The translations under genes were made by a program, and so were the position numbers. Source: Elusimicrobiota bacterium (lineage in GTDB: Bacteria > Elusimicrobiota > Elusimicrobia > UBA1565 > UBA9628). Taken from it: 9,764 nucleotides of DNA. Under the pieces are notes generated by a model. That model was not told the DNA's origin and ran no database searches. It was given only the letters and a program-made list of their open reading frames with translations. Each line of letters begins with the position of its first letter. The stretch's first letter is position 1. The stretch is taken from the NCBI GenBank assembly GCA_028717865.1, contig JAQUMZ010000072.1, positions 1 to 9,764 on the forward strand. The letters are read 5' to 3'. This document shows, piece after piece, positions 1 through 8,100 of this stretch.

Positions 1-1
1 A

Positions 2-2140
2 CCGGTCCCCGCCGAGGCGGTGGAATTCGTCAACGACGAACCGGTGCTGCTGGAAACGCAGGAGACCGAGGACGACGGCGAGCGCATGGACTTCATAATC
101 ACGCCCACGGTCAAGGAGCGCCTCGACGAACTGCTTACCCTCTATTCGTTGGACCACAAAGAAAAATTCTTTCCCTTGCTCATAGGGGACACGGGCGAGG
201 GCAAGAGCACCCTGGTCAAGTACATGTTCACCGAGACTCTGCGCGCCAATCCGCACCTGGGCGGCCGGACCGTGCCGGTCATCTCCTTCCCGGTCAAGGA
301 GACCACGGGCGGACGCGAGCTTCTGGGCGGCAACGGCGCCAACGGCATAGAGTTGGGCGCCCTGGCCATGGCCGTCAAGCACGGCTACGTGCTCGTGCTC
401 GAAGAGCTCAACATGGCCAACGGGGAATTCCTCAAAAGCCTCAACAACGTGCTCCAGCAGATCTCCATGCTCGGCTACTTCGAATTCGAGGTGGGGGGCC
501 AGTCGATCCGGATCCAGGCCCATCCCCACTTTTGGATAGTGGGCACGGAGAACGACTCCGAGGGCAACTACGCCTATACTCGCAACGAGCACTCGCCCGA
601 CTTCGTGAAGCGCTGGATAGTCAATCGCTACGGCCGCATCCCTCCCTCCGAGCAGGCCACGATCATGCGGGGCCTGGCCATGCGCTGGGCCGCGAAGCAC
701 ATGGGCCTCCCGAAGGAGTGGGACTTCGATTTTGCGTCCCACGCCATGCAGAAGCGCGACGAGGGCAAGGAATTGACCTCGCAGGAGCGGAGCGCCCTGG
801 AGACGTTGGCGACCGTGCAGAAATACGTCGACGGTCACGGCCTGACCCAGGCTTTTCTGGAGAAGCTCGTGGTGGATTTTCACGAGCCGATCCGCAAGGG
901 CGCCAAAGGGAACTCGGACCTGGGCGGCGATCTGCAGGAGCCCTACGAATTCAACCGCAGGACCCTGCACCGCTTCCTCAAGCGCTACCTCTACGACTTG
1001 AAGTACTACGAGACCGCTGGCCGGGCCATAGACGACCGCACGCGCCACCTGCTGCTGGCCCGGGAGCTCATGGAGGCTTACGGCTCCGAGGTCCGGGACG
1101 AGCCCGCCAAGAAGTCTATCTGGGACGAAATGAACACCCACTTCGCCCTGACCAGCCAGCACCATATAAATCGGGAGAACATCGAGATCAAGGTGCGCGG
1201 CTTGTACCAGAAGGACGGCAAGCTGATCGTCGACGAGCAACTCGTGCCCCTGGTCATGCGCATGCGCGGCTACGATGACAAGCACATGCCCGGCCCGAAG
1301 CACAGGCTGACCCTGATCCCCAGCTTGGCCGCCAACGTTTACCGGAACCTGCGCAACCGCCAGTTCCGGCAGCACCAGCTCTTCACCGGGCCCACCGGCA
1401 CGGGCAAGACCCGGGAATCGTTCTTCGTCAGCCACCTGCTCAAGGAGCCGCTCTTCTCCTTGAGCGTGCACGATCAATTGCCGCTGAGCACGTTCCACGG
1501 AGGCTTCGTCAGGAAGCGTCCGGAGGCCATGACCGTAGCGGGCAAGCCCGTCGCCGAGATACTGCCCAAGGAGATGCTCGACGACATGGTGGGCACGTTG
1601 CGCAAGGCCATCGCGGGCGCCCTCAACATGGAGCAGACCGAGCTTGTCAACGCCATGCTCAAAAAGCTGGCCCTGGGCGGTCCCGCGGCCGACGAGTTCA
1701 AGTTCCTGGCCGGCATCCTGGCCCGGGCCATGATGTACGATCCGTTCGGCCTGCTCAAGCGCGGCCCGGACGGCAAGCTCAATATGACCATGGCCGAAAT
1801 TCGCAACAATCCGGACATCGGCGCCGGGATGATCTTCGACGAGGCCAACGCGGCTACCATCATCGAGAGCGTCAACCCGGCCCTGGACTTCGGGGTGCTC
1901 ATCCTCAGCGACGGCCACCGCGCGGCCGTGGCCGGAGGCGGGTTCAACGCGACCCTGGCCATGAACCCGGTGGGCGAGGGCTACGCCGGCTATCCGCTCT
2001 CCAGCGCCTTGCGCAGCCGGACCCAGACCGTGCACCACGGCGGCAACATCAAGGAAGATGAGCTCGCGGAACTGCTCCTGGATGAGTTCACGGGCGTCAA
2101 GCGCTGGAAGCTGCTGCCGGGGACAAGCGGGGCGCGGTGA
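2..2140 (+). CDS. Tandem AAA+ ATPase, MoxR/midasin-like (5' end cut by window)
   Basis: The sequence shows two AAA+ modules. The first has Walker A GDTGEGKST (185-211), Walker B VLVLEELN (389-412), a sensor-1 Asn (551) and a candidate Arg finger (611). The second has Walker A GPTGTGKT (1388-1411), Walker B MIFDEAN (1829-1849), sensor-1 in the 'AMNP' motif (Asn at 1964) and Arg fingers in 'LSSALRSR' (2012, 2018). The NP...LSxALRxR pattern is typical of the MoxR/midasin branch, whose members use ATP to remodel protein complexes, usually with a VWA partner. The downstream gene encodes such a partner. The frame is open to position 2 with G/C-rich third codon positions, so the true start is probably upstream; GTG 20 and ATG 86 are internal candidates. 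Module 2 carries about 77 extra residues between Walker A and Walker B, and Walker B of module 1 has Glu in place of the usual Asp. The client is unknown. The AAA+ call is firm; the subfamily is less so. Confidence 0.93.
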   Translation, partial: PVPAEAVEFVNDEPVLLETQETEDDGERMDFIITPTVKERLDELLTLYSLDHKEKFFPLLIGDTGEGKSTLVKYMFTETLRANPHLGGRTVPVISFPVKETTGGRELLGGNGANGIELGALAMAVKHGYVLVLEELNMANGEFLKSLNNVLQQISMLGYFEFEVGGQSIRIQAHPHFWIVGTENDSEGNYAYTRNEHSPDFVKRWIVNRYGRIPPSEQATIMRGLAMRWAAKHMGLPKEWDFDFASHAMQKRDEGKELTSQERSALETLATVQKYVDGHGLTQAFLEKLVVDFHEPIRKGAKGNSDLGGDLQEPYEFNRRTLHRFLKRYLYDLKYYETAGRAIDDRTRHLLLARELMEAYGSEVRDEPAKKSIWDEMNTHFALTSQHHINRENIEIKVRGLYQKDGKLIVDEQLVPLVMRMRGYDDKHMPGPKHRLTLIPSLAANVYRNLRNRQFRQHQLFTGPTGTGKTRESFFVSHLLKEPLFSLSVHDQLPLSTFHGGFVRKRPEAMTVAGKPVAEILPKEMLDDMVGTLRKAIAGALNMEQTELVNAMLKKLALGGPAADEFKFLAGILARAMMYDPFGLLKRGPDGKLNMTMAEIRNNPDIGAGMIFDEANAATIIESVNPALDFGVLILSDGHRAAVAGGGFNATLAMNPVGEGYAGYPLSSALRSRTQTVHHGGNIKEDELAELLLDEFTGVKRWKLLPGTSGAR

Positions 2141-2142
2141 TG
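2138..2142 (+). promoter_or_regulatory. TGATG stop/start overlap, gene 1 to gene 2
   Basis: The TGA of the ATPase gene (2138-2140) shares its last base with the ATG of the next gene (2140-2142). Only a weak G-rich stretch (2129-2132) lies at ribosome-binding distance. The arrangement suggests termination-reinitiation and fixed stoichiometry of the two products. Confidence 0.75.
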
Positions 2143-2232
2143 GCTTCGCGGCGTACGGCTGGCCTCGTTCTAGCCGCCCTGTTTGGGGTTACGAGTCCCG
2201 GACTGGGCGGCTGGCAGGCCTTCGCCCAGGCC
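2140..2232 (+). other. Predicted signal peptide of the metallopeptidase/VWA protein
   Basis: Residues 1-31 show a basic start (Arg4, Arg5), a hydrophobic core (about 7-17), then a Gly/Pro-containing stretch ending in AFAQA, which offers cleavage after Ala29 or Ala31. An Ala/Pro-rich mature N-terminus follows at once. No lipobox Cys is present, so a signal peptidase I substrate is the simplest reading. The core is short and the c-region long, so confidence is moderate. Confidence 0.65.
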
Positions 2233-5124
2233 GCGCGGCCGCGGGTCGTATCCGGCGGCGCCGTGCCGCCGGCGGCCGTGCCGGCGCCGCGCCTCGGGCT
2301 TCCGAGTCCGGCCTTGGGCTTGACGGGCGGGCTGTCTTTGTTCGCGCCGGCCGTTGCGCCTGGGCCTGCGGCCGCGGGCCTGCCCATCGGCCCGGCGCTG
2401 GAAGCGGAGAATCCAGCGCCCGCCGGCAACGCAGCCGCACAGGGCGCGCCGGCCGCGGAAGACTCGGCCTCGGGAGTCCTCGGACGGCTGGAGGCCCAGG
2501 CGGCGGTGCGCGCCCTCGTGGCGGGGCCTGGGCCGGAGTCGGACGAGCATCTGCGGGCGGTTTTCGACAACGGGAAGCTCCGTCGGGTCCGCGATCCAGA
2601 AGCGGTCGCCGCGGCTCCGGGGTCGGCTGCCGCGTCCGCCCTGGGACCGGCGCGGGCAGTCGGACATGAGCGCAGCGCGGTGCCCGTCGCCGCTCCGGAC
2701 GCGGCCGCCCCGGAGCCGGGCGATGGCGCCGCGCGGGGGGGGTGGTCTCGCATCCTGGACGTGGTCCAGCGGTCCTTTTCGTCCACCATGGAGCGCGGCC
2801 GGCTGGGCTGGCTGGCGCGATGTCTCGGCGCGGCGGCGCAGGCCTTTGCCGACGACAATGGCGACAAGGAGAACAAAAAGGATATCAGCCGTCTGCCCAT
2901 CGAGCGCCAGATCGACATTTTGATGGACCGCTACAAGGTGCCGCCGGCGGATCGGGCCCGGCGCAAGCAGTTGACCCTGGACGCGATCAGCCGCGTGCGC
3001 GCGGACATCGCCCTCTTCGCCGGGCCAAGCGTACGGGTGCAGACCGGGACTTGGTGGCTGACGGTCCAGAACCTCAAGGACCCCGAGAACAAGGAAATTC
3101 GCATCCCGGTCGAGGACATCTTCGTGCGCGCGGTCGACGCCTGGGGCGAGGAAGAGGCCGTCGGGGCCGCCATACACGAGGTGGCGCACTACTCCATCAC
3201 GCGCCTGCCGCCGGATTCGGCCTTGGCCGGCAAATACGCGCTGGGCAATAGTCCCAAGGCCAATAACGCGCTTTTTCAAGCCATCGAGGACACGCGCGTC
3301 AACACGTGGGCCCTCAAGGAGAAGCCCGGCTTCCAGCATTACCTGGACGCGGTCTACGCGGCGGAATGGCCCGAGGACCTGGACGACAAGAAGGCACTCG
3401 CGCGCGCGCGCATCCGCCTGCTGCAGCGCTCCACCATCGAGGTGGAGCACTCGGACGGAAGCAAGGAGAAATGGGTGCCGCCGCACCTCCAGTACGTGGA
3501 TTCCATCATCTACTATTGGCGGCATGGCAAGGCCCCAAAGTTCCTGGAGGACCAGGAGGCCTTGAAAGCCTGGGAGGCCACCCTCCCGGCCCTGGAGGCG
3601 GCGCGCAACCTCCACCCCGAGAAGGCGGGAGACGTGCTCTTGGAGGCCGTCAAGGCGCCGGTCGGCGAGAAGCTGCTCGAGCTCATCGACCGGGAGATTT
3701 ATCCCTATTACGAGAAGCTGGTGGAGAAGACCAAGCAGGAGATGCGGGACAAGCAGCAGAAGGGCGACAAGATGCAGAAGGGCTCGGGACAATCCTCCGC
3801 GGGCGAGGACGGTGAGGAGGGCGATGAGGACGGACAGGATCAAGACGGGCAGGGCGGCCAAGGCGGCCGGGGCAAGAGCGGCAAATCCTCCAAGGGCGGC
3901 GGCTCCTCCGGAAGCAGCTCGGACCTGGACGAACTGCTCGACGAAATAAATGAGGACGTGGCCAAGGCCTTGAAGAACAACGGGGGCAAGGGCAGCCAGC
4001 AGAAGTCTGGATCGCAAGGCGCCTCGTCGAGCGGCTCGGATTCGGACGGCCAGCGGGATCAGGGAGCCTCGGCCGGCGGCGACAAGCAAGCCGGAGAGCA
4101 AGGCGACGAGCAGGGGGAAAACTCCGGCCAGAAGGACGGCAAGGGGAACAAAGACAAGGATAAGGGCGACAAGGACGGTAAGGACGGCAAGAAGGACAAG
4201 GACCAGGACGCGGACAAGAAGGACGGCAAGGGCGACGAGGCGGGGGACGGCGACGGCTCGGACGGCCGGGACGACGACAGCTTCCTCAAGCGCCGCGAAC
4301 GGGCCATCCAGCGCGCCCAGGAGCGCCTGGCGGGCTGGACCACCTACGAGCGCTACCGGATGCGCGCGCACGAGCTCCAGCTCATAAACAAGGTCGACGG
4401 CATCATCAAGAAGATACTGCTGCCCACCAAGCACGCGCGCCTCAGCCGCCAATTCTACGAGGACGGCGACGAGATCAACATACCGAAATACTACGACGAC
4501 CTCGCCCAAGGGCGCTATGACACGCCGGTCATGCAGCGCTGGAACCGCAAGATCCGCCGCTCCGCCAAGATCTCGCTGGTCTTGGACATCTCCGGCAGCA
4601 TGGGCCGGCCCAGCGAGAGCATGGACAACCCCATCGACCACGCCCTGGTCGGCATCGTGGCCTGGATCGAGGTCTGCCAGAAGAACAACCTGGATTTCGA
4701 GATGATCGTGTTCGACAACGGGGTCCACACCATCCATACCTTCGGCAAGCCCTTGAATAAGTTCGGCAAGGAGGGGCTCCTGCAGGACGTCATCAAGCTT
4801 AGCGGAGGCTCTACCGCCATAGGCGCGGCCTTCAAGGCCGCGCTCGACAGCATCGTCAAGCAGCAGGCCACGCACCGCTTCATAGTCTTCGCCACGGACG
4901 AGGGCCAGAACACGGGCGAGAGCCCGGAGAAATACGTTCCCGAGGCCAAGAAGAAGAAGGTCGTAACCATGGCCCTGGTCATCGGCGGGGCCGCCGAGGG
5001 CTACAAGAAGATATTCGACTACGCCGTGCGCGTGGAGCACGCCCGGGACTTCGCCTCCACCCTGCTCGAGGTCCTCAAGGCCGCGGTCAAGGCCATTTTG
5101 GGGTCCCTGGCTTTGCTGCGCTGA
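2140..5124 (+). CDS. Exported HExxH metallopeptidase-like protein with C-terminal CobT/NorD-like VWA domain
   Basis: The order seen is: signal peptide (about 1-31), Ala/Pro-rich leader (to about 215), a short LxRxLGAAxxAFA helix (225-237), a domain with zinc motif HEVAH (346-350) and a possible third ligand Glu383 in 'EDTRVN', a charged linker (about 538-713), a helical stretch with 'YERYR', then a VWA domain (about 808-994). The MIDAS is complete: DISGS (816-820), Thr892 and Asp920. The stretch before it ('YEDGDEINI...DLAQG') resembles the pre-VWA part of CobT and NorD. In such families the VWA protein partners a MoxR-type AAA+ ATPase, here encoded just upstream. The zinc motif suggests proteolysis or metal binding; activity is unproven. 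ATG 2140 overlaps the upstream stop (TGATG) and is preferred to GTG 2137, which adds one residue. The signal peptide is odd for a partner of a cytoplasmic ATPase. A cobalt chelatase role is unlikely without CobN nearby. Confidence 0.9.
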   Translation: MASRRTAGLVLAALFGVTSPGLGGWQAFAQAARPRVVSGGAVPPAAVPAPRLGLPSPALGLTGGLSLFAPAVAPGPAAAGLPIGPALEAENPAPAGNAAAQGAPAAEDSASGVLGRLEAQAAVRALVAGPGPESDEHLRAVFDNGKLRRVRDPEAVAAAPGSAAASALGPARAVGHERSAVPVAAPDAAAPEPGDGAARGGWSRILDVVQRSFSSTMERGRLGWLARCLGAAAQAFADDNGDKENKKDISRLPIERQIDILMDRYKVPPADRARRKQLTLDAISRVRADIALFAGPSVRVQTGTWWLTVQNLKDPENKEIRIPVEDIFVRAVDAWGEEEAVGAAIHEVAHYSITRLPPDSALAGKYALGNSPKANNALFQAIEDTRVNTWALKEKPGFQHYLDAVYAAEWPEDLDDKKALARARIRLLQRSTIEVEHSDGSKEKWVPPHLQYVDSIIYYWRHGKAPKFLEDQEALKAWEATLPALEAARNLHPEKAGDVLLEAVKAPVGEKLLELIDREIYPYYEKLVEKTKQEMRDKQQKGDKMQKGSGQSSAGEDGEEGDEDGQDQDGQGGQGGRGKSGKSSKGGGSSGSSSDLDELLDEINEDVAKALKNNGGKGSQQKSGSQGASSSGSDSDGQRDQGASAGGDKQAGEQGDEQGENSGQKDGKGNKDKDKGDKDGKDGKKDKDQDADKKDGKGDEAGDGDGSDGRDDDSFLKRRERAIQRAQERLAGWTTYERYRMRAHELQLINKVDGIIKKILLPTKHARLSRQFYEDGDEINIPKYYDDLAQGRYDTPVMQRWNRKIRRSAKISLVLDISGSMGRPSESMDNPIDHALVGIVAWIEVCQKNNLDFEMIVFDNGVHTIHTFGKPLNKFGKEGLLQDVIKLSGGSTAIGAAFKAALDSIVKQQATHRFIVFATDEGQNTGESPEKYVPEAKKKKVVTMALVIGGAAEGYKKIFDYAVRVEHARDFASTLLEVLKAAVKAILGSLALLR
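2485..2571 (+). other. Leader motif RLE...LRAVFDN in gene 2
   Basis: Residues 116-144 of the metallopeptidase/VWA protein start with RLE, followed after 23 residues by FDN, preceded by LRAV. The same block occurs in the leader of gene 3. It lies in otherwise low-complexity Ala/Pro-rich sequence, so its conservation stands out. It may be a sorting or propeptide element; that is inference. Confidence 0.55.
2735..2742 (+). repeat. Run of eight G within gene 2
   Basis: Eight consecutive G residues lie in the leader (Arg-Gly-Gly-Trp). The signal peptide and FDN motif upstream and the HExxH domain downstream are in the same frame at this tract length. It is a possible slippage site. Confidence 0.6.
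2806..2856 (+). repeat. LxRxLGAAxxAFAD helix, copy in gene 2
   Basis: Residues 223-239 of the metallopeptidase/VWA protein contain LARCLGAAAQAFADD. Aligned without gaps to LGRLLGAARRAFADQ at the head of gene 3 module 2, about ten of fifteen positions match. It lies between the leader and the HExxH domain and is predicted to be an amphipathic helix. Confidence 0.55.
3751..4278 (+). repeat. Charged low-complexity linker of the metallopeptidase/VWA protein
   Basis: Residues 538-713 are almost entirely Gly, Ser, Asp, Glu, Lys and Gln. The second half (4132-4236) is a degenerate run of Lys-Asp-Gly units coded mostly by AAG/GAC/GGC, which could expand or contract. One hydrophobic island (595-612, 'DLDELLDEINEDVAKALK') interrupts it and may be a binding helix. 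CobT-type and midasin proteins also place an acidic linker before the MIDAS domain. Confidence 0.85.
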
Positions 5125-5126
5125 TG
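5122..5126 (+). promoter_or_regulatory. TGATG stop/start overlap, gene 2 to gene 3
   Basis: The TGA at 5122-5124 overlaps the ATG at 5124-5126 by one base, the same geometry as the first junction. No purine-rich ribosome binding site is visible in the preceding 15 bases, so start of the giant gene probably depends on ribosomes finishing the upstream gene. Confidence 0.75.
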
Positions 5127-5177
5127 ACCCAAGCCTGGCTGCTGGCCTTGCTGGCCGCCCTGCCCGTCGCCGCGGCC
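5124..5177 (+). other. Predicted signal peptide of the giant modular protein
   Basis: Residues 1-18 form a Leu/Ala-rich core (WLLALLAALPVAAA) ending in Ala-Ala-Ala before Arg19, with a good small-residue cleavage site. The n-region (MTQA) has no basic residue, which is atypical. Either the peptide is weak, or translation starts at a non-ATG codon a little upstream, where this frame is still open. The Ala/Pro-rich leader after it matches the style of the preceding gene. Confidence 0.6.
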
Positions 5178-8100
5178 AGGATATCCATCCGGCCCATGGT
5201 TCCCACCGTACTTCCACGGCTGACCCCAGCGCCGGCCTTGGCGCCGCAAACGCTGCCGGCCGCGTCCATGCTGCCGCCGGCCGCGGTTCCCGTCTTGGCC
5301 GTGGAGAGGCTGGAGCAAGACTGGAATATCCAAGCCTTGCGCGAGGACGGGGCGAGGGACGGCGCCCTGGCCGCGGTCTTCGACAACGCGCGTACGCCCG
5401 GGGACGCGCCCGCCGTGGGGGCGGCCGCGAGCCGGGACGGCCCCGCGCCGTCCGGGCTGGGCGAAGCCGACGCCGATATTTGGTCCGCCATGGAGCGGCA
5501 GGTCGCCGATGATCTCTCGATAACCCTCAAGCCGGGCCTCTCCCAGGCCTGGGCCAAGGAGGCGTACGCTTGGCTGAGGGAGAATCCGGACGCTCCCTTG
5601 GAGGTCGCCCTGGCCCGGACGCTGGCAAAAGTCCAGTTTCTGGACCCCGAGACCGCCGAGAGGGCGGAGAATTCGCTCGCCGCGATCGCGAATTTCCTGC
5701 CGGGGGCGGACGTGCACCGCGTTATGCGGACCAGCCGTGGCCTCTGCGCCTTTTCCGACCAAGGGATATTCCTCTTGGAACGCGGCCGCTGGAAGCTCCT
5801 GTTTCCTGGGAATTTCAAGCTCAACACCACCTTCCCACCTTACGAGCGGGACGGCAAGCTCTTCGTGGTAGTGGCAAAACCGTTCGGCCTCGCCTTTGAG
5901 ATAGCCGGGGATAATATCAGGGAACTCGGGAGCGCCTACCGGGAACCCCCGCCCGTTCGGTGGGGCCCCTACTGGGTGCGGCGTAGAAGAGTCAAGAACA
6001 ACCTTAACGCCTACCAAACCAAAACGGTCGCTGTCGCGGGCAAGCGCTTCGTCGCAACCGATCAGGGGCTTTTCGAACTCCGCGGTCGAGTCCGCGTTCC
6101 GCTGCCGGTGTATGACATCGTGGACTTGGCCGCGGATGAGCGGGGGCTTGTCATTGCCACCGGATCGGGCGTGAAGATATTGAACTCCCACGAGCACCTT
6201 CCCCCGGACTGGCGGCGCACCCTTCTCAAGGAAGTCTCCGACCACGTCGAAGCGGTCCGGACCGATTCCGCGGCCGGCGAGACGGCCCGGGAGCGCCATG
6301 GCGTAAGCTCCGATGGGGACGTGCGCGATGGGGACGGCAAGCTTCTGTTTACGGGCCTGGGCCGCCTGTTGGGCGCCGCGCGGCGCGCCTTCGCCGACCA
6401 GGAAATCGAGCCGGTCTGGGGCGCCTTGGAAGGCTGGCTGGCGCAATTGCCGGGCCTGCAGATCAAGACCGGCCGGACCGGGCCTTGGCGGCGGGCGGCC
6501 GCGAGGATGCTGCGCGAGGATACTGCCCGGCCCCTGCCCGAGGTGGTGGCCGAGGCCGCGGCCAGGGCCTACGGCTTGACCGATGAGGCGCGCCGGCGGG
6601 TCGAGGCCGCCTTGGCCCAGGGCATCGTGCGGGGGGCCGTGCCGTTTCCTGTTCCCGACGGCAAGGTCGAGCGCCTCATGAGCTTCAAAGGCAGATTGTA
6701 CGCGTTCACGGACCGAGGGCTCCACGTATTCGCTCGTGGGCGTTGGGAACTCGTATCAGCCGGAGTCTTTCTCCAGCGCGGCGTTTTCGAGCGGGCCGGC
6801 AAGCTCCTGGTCTGCGACGGCAAGCGGGTCTACGAGCTGGATGGGGCCGGCTTGACGCCCATTTTGGATAAAGCCTCGGGCTTTCACTATTTCCGGCTCA
6901 GCGACGGCGAGGAGTACCTGGCCGATCATGACGGCGGCCTTTTCCGCGGCGAGGCCGGCGGCTGGCGCCGCGTGAGCGCCCCGGGCGCGGTCGTGGCCAT
7001 GGGCCAGACGGAGGGCGTGCTCTACGTCATGGCCCGGACCGAGTCCTGGCAAACGGCCGATCAGGCCAAGCTGTTCCGTCGGGAAGGTGATGCCTGGAAG
7101 CCTTTGCCCAATCTCGTGACCCACGGCGGACTCATCGTCGAGCACGAGGGCAAGGTCTACGCGCAAGACATCTGGACCGCGAACTTCAAGCAATTCCAGG
7201 GGCTGGGGGCCTCGGATATCATCGCCGGGGAAAACGTACGTTACCTTAGGAAGTCCGGGGATAGGCTTTACGCGATGACCGCGTCGAGCAAGCTTTTCGC
7301 CCTGGAGGGAGGGCGGTGGCGGCCGGCCTTCCCGGATGGATTGGAGGACGACTTCCTGGCGCCGGGCGGCGAGCTCTACGTCCGCAGGCCGCGGCTTTCC
7401 AACACCACGGAGGTCTGGCGCGGCGACGGGGCGGGCAGCGCGCGGATTTGGACCAAGCAGGAGATCGCGGGCGGCATGACCCGCTTCGGGAATTCCCTTG
7501 AGGACTTGATCGACCACGAGGGTCGGCGTTACGTTTTGACCGCCAAGGGCTTGCTGTTCGATGCGCGCAAGGACGGCTGGACCCCGGTCTTCCAAGAGGC
7601 GGGCTCGGCCGGCCTGGCGCCCGTTCCCGGGGGCATGGTCTTCGCGGGCCGGAAGGGGAAGGGGCTTTTCCAGGTCATATTCGCGCGGGACGAGCATCTG
7701 CGGGATTGGCGCGCCGGCGTGCTCGCGTCCCTGGAACGGGAGGTCCAGGGGCTGCAGCAGGCCCAGGCCGCGGGTCCGGCCGCGGCGCCCGTGGTCGAGA
7801 AGTCGGGAGACGTCCTGGCCGATGACGGCAAGTCCTTGTTCTCGGGCCTGGGCCGCTGGTTGGGCGGGGTCTTGGCCCGCTTCGCCGCGAAGCCCCAGGC
7901 GGCCGCGCCGTGGGACGGCTTGGCGCGGTGGGTGGCGAAAGCCCTGAATTCTGCGATCGAGCCCGGGACCATCGCGCGTTGGCCCGAGGCCGCGGCCGAG
8001 CTGCTGCGGCAGCAGCCGGACCTGCCCCTGGAAACGGCGCTGGCGCGCTCGTTGAGCCGCCTGAAGGGCTGGCCCCTGGAAAGCGAGAAGCGCGTTGCCG

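Noticed and set aside
532..1278. Plus-strand open frame of about 248 codons inside the ATPase gene
   Set aside because: It lies in another frame across the segment between the two AAA modules, has no ribosome binding site, and gives an Arg/Gly/Pro-rich product typical of out-of-frame reading of GC-rich genes.
2058..2669. Plus-strand open frame bridging genes 1 and 2
   Set aside because: Composition is almost only Arg, Gly, Ala and Ser, and it conflicts with the TGATG junction and the signal peptide of gene 2.
4825..4845. Inverted repeat GCGGCCTTCAAGGCCGC as a terminator or operator
   Set aside because: It lies inside the VWA coding sequence, has no following T run, and short GC palindromes are expected at this base composition.
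2..5124. Assignment of genes 1 and 2 as CobS/CobT of aerobic cobalt chelatase
   Set aside because: The VWA resemblance to CobT is real, but gene 1 has two AAA modules, gene 2 has a signal-like leader and an HExxH domain, and no CobN or cobalamin gene is in view.
2170..5217. Minus-strand open frame of about 1015 codons opposite gene 2
   Set aside because: It mirrors a gene with G/C at third codon positions, which removes stops on the other strand. The plus frame has a signal peptide, HExxH and MIDAS motifs, while the minus translation is Leu/Val/Arg-rich with no recognisable motif.
5019..6725. Minus-strand open frame of about 568 codons
   Set aside because: It runs across the gene 2/gene 3 junction opposite coding sequence and shows a Pro/Gly/Arg-rich composition without domains.
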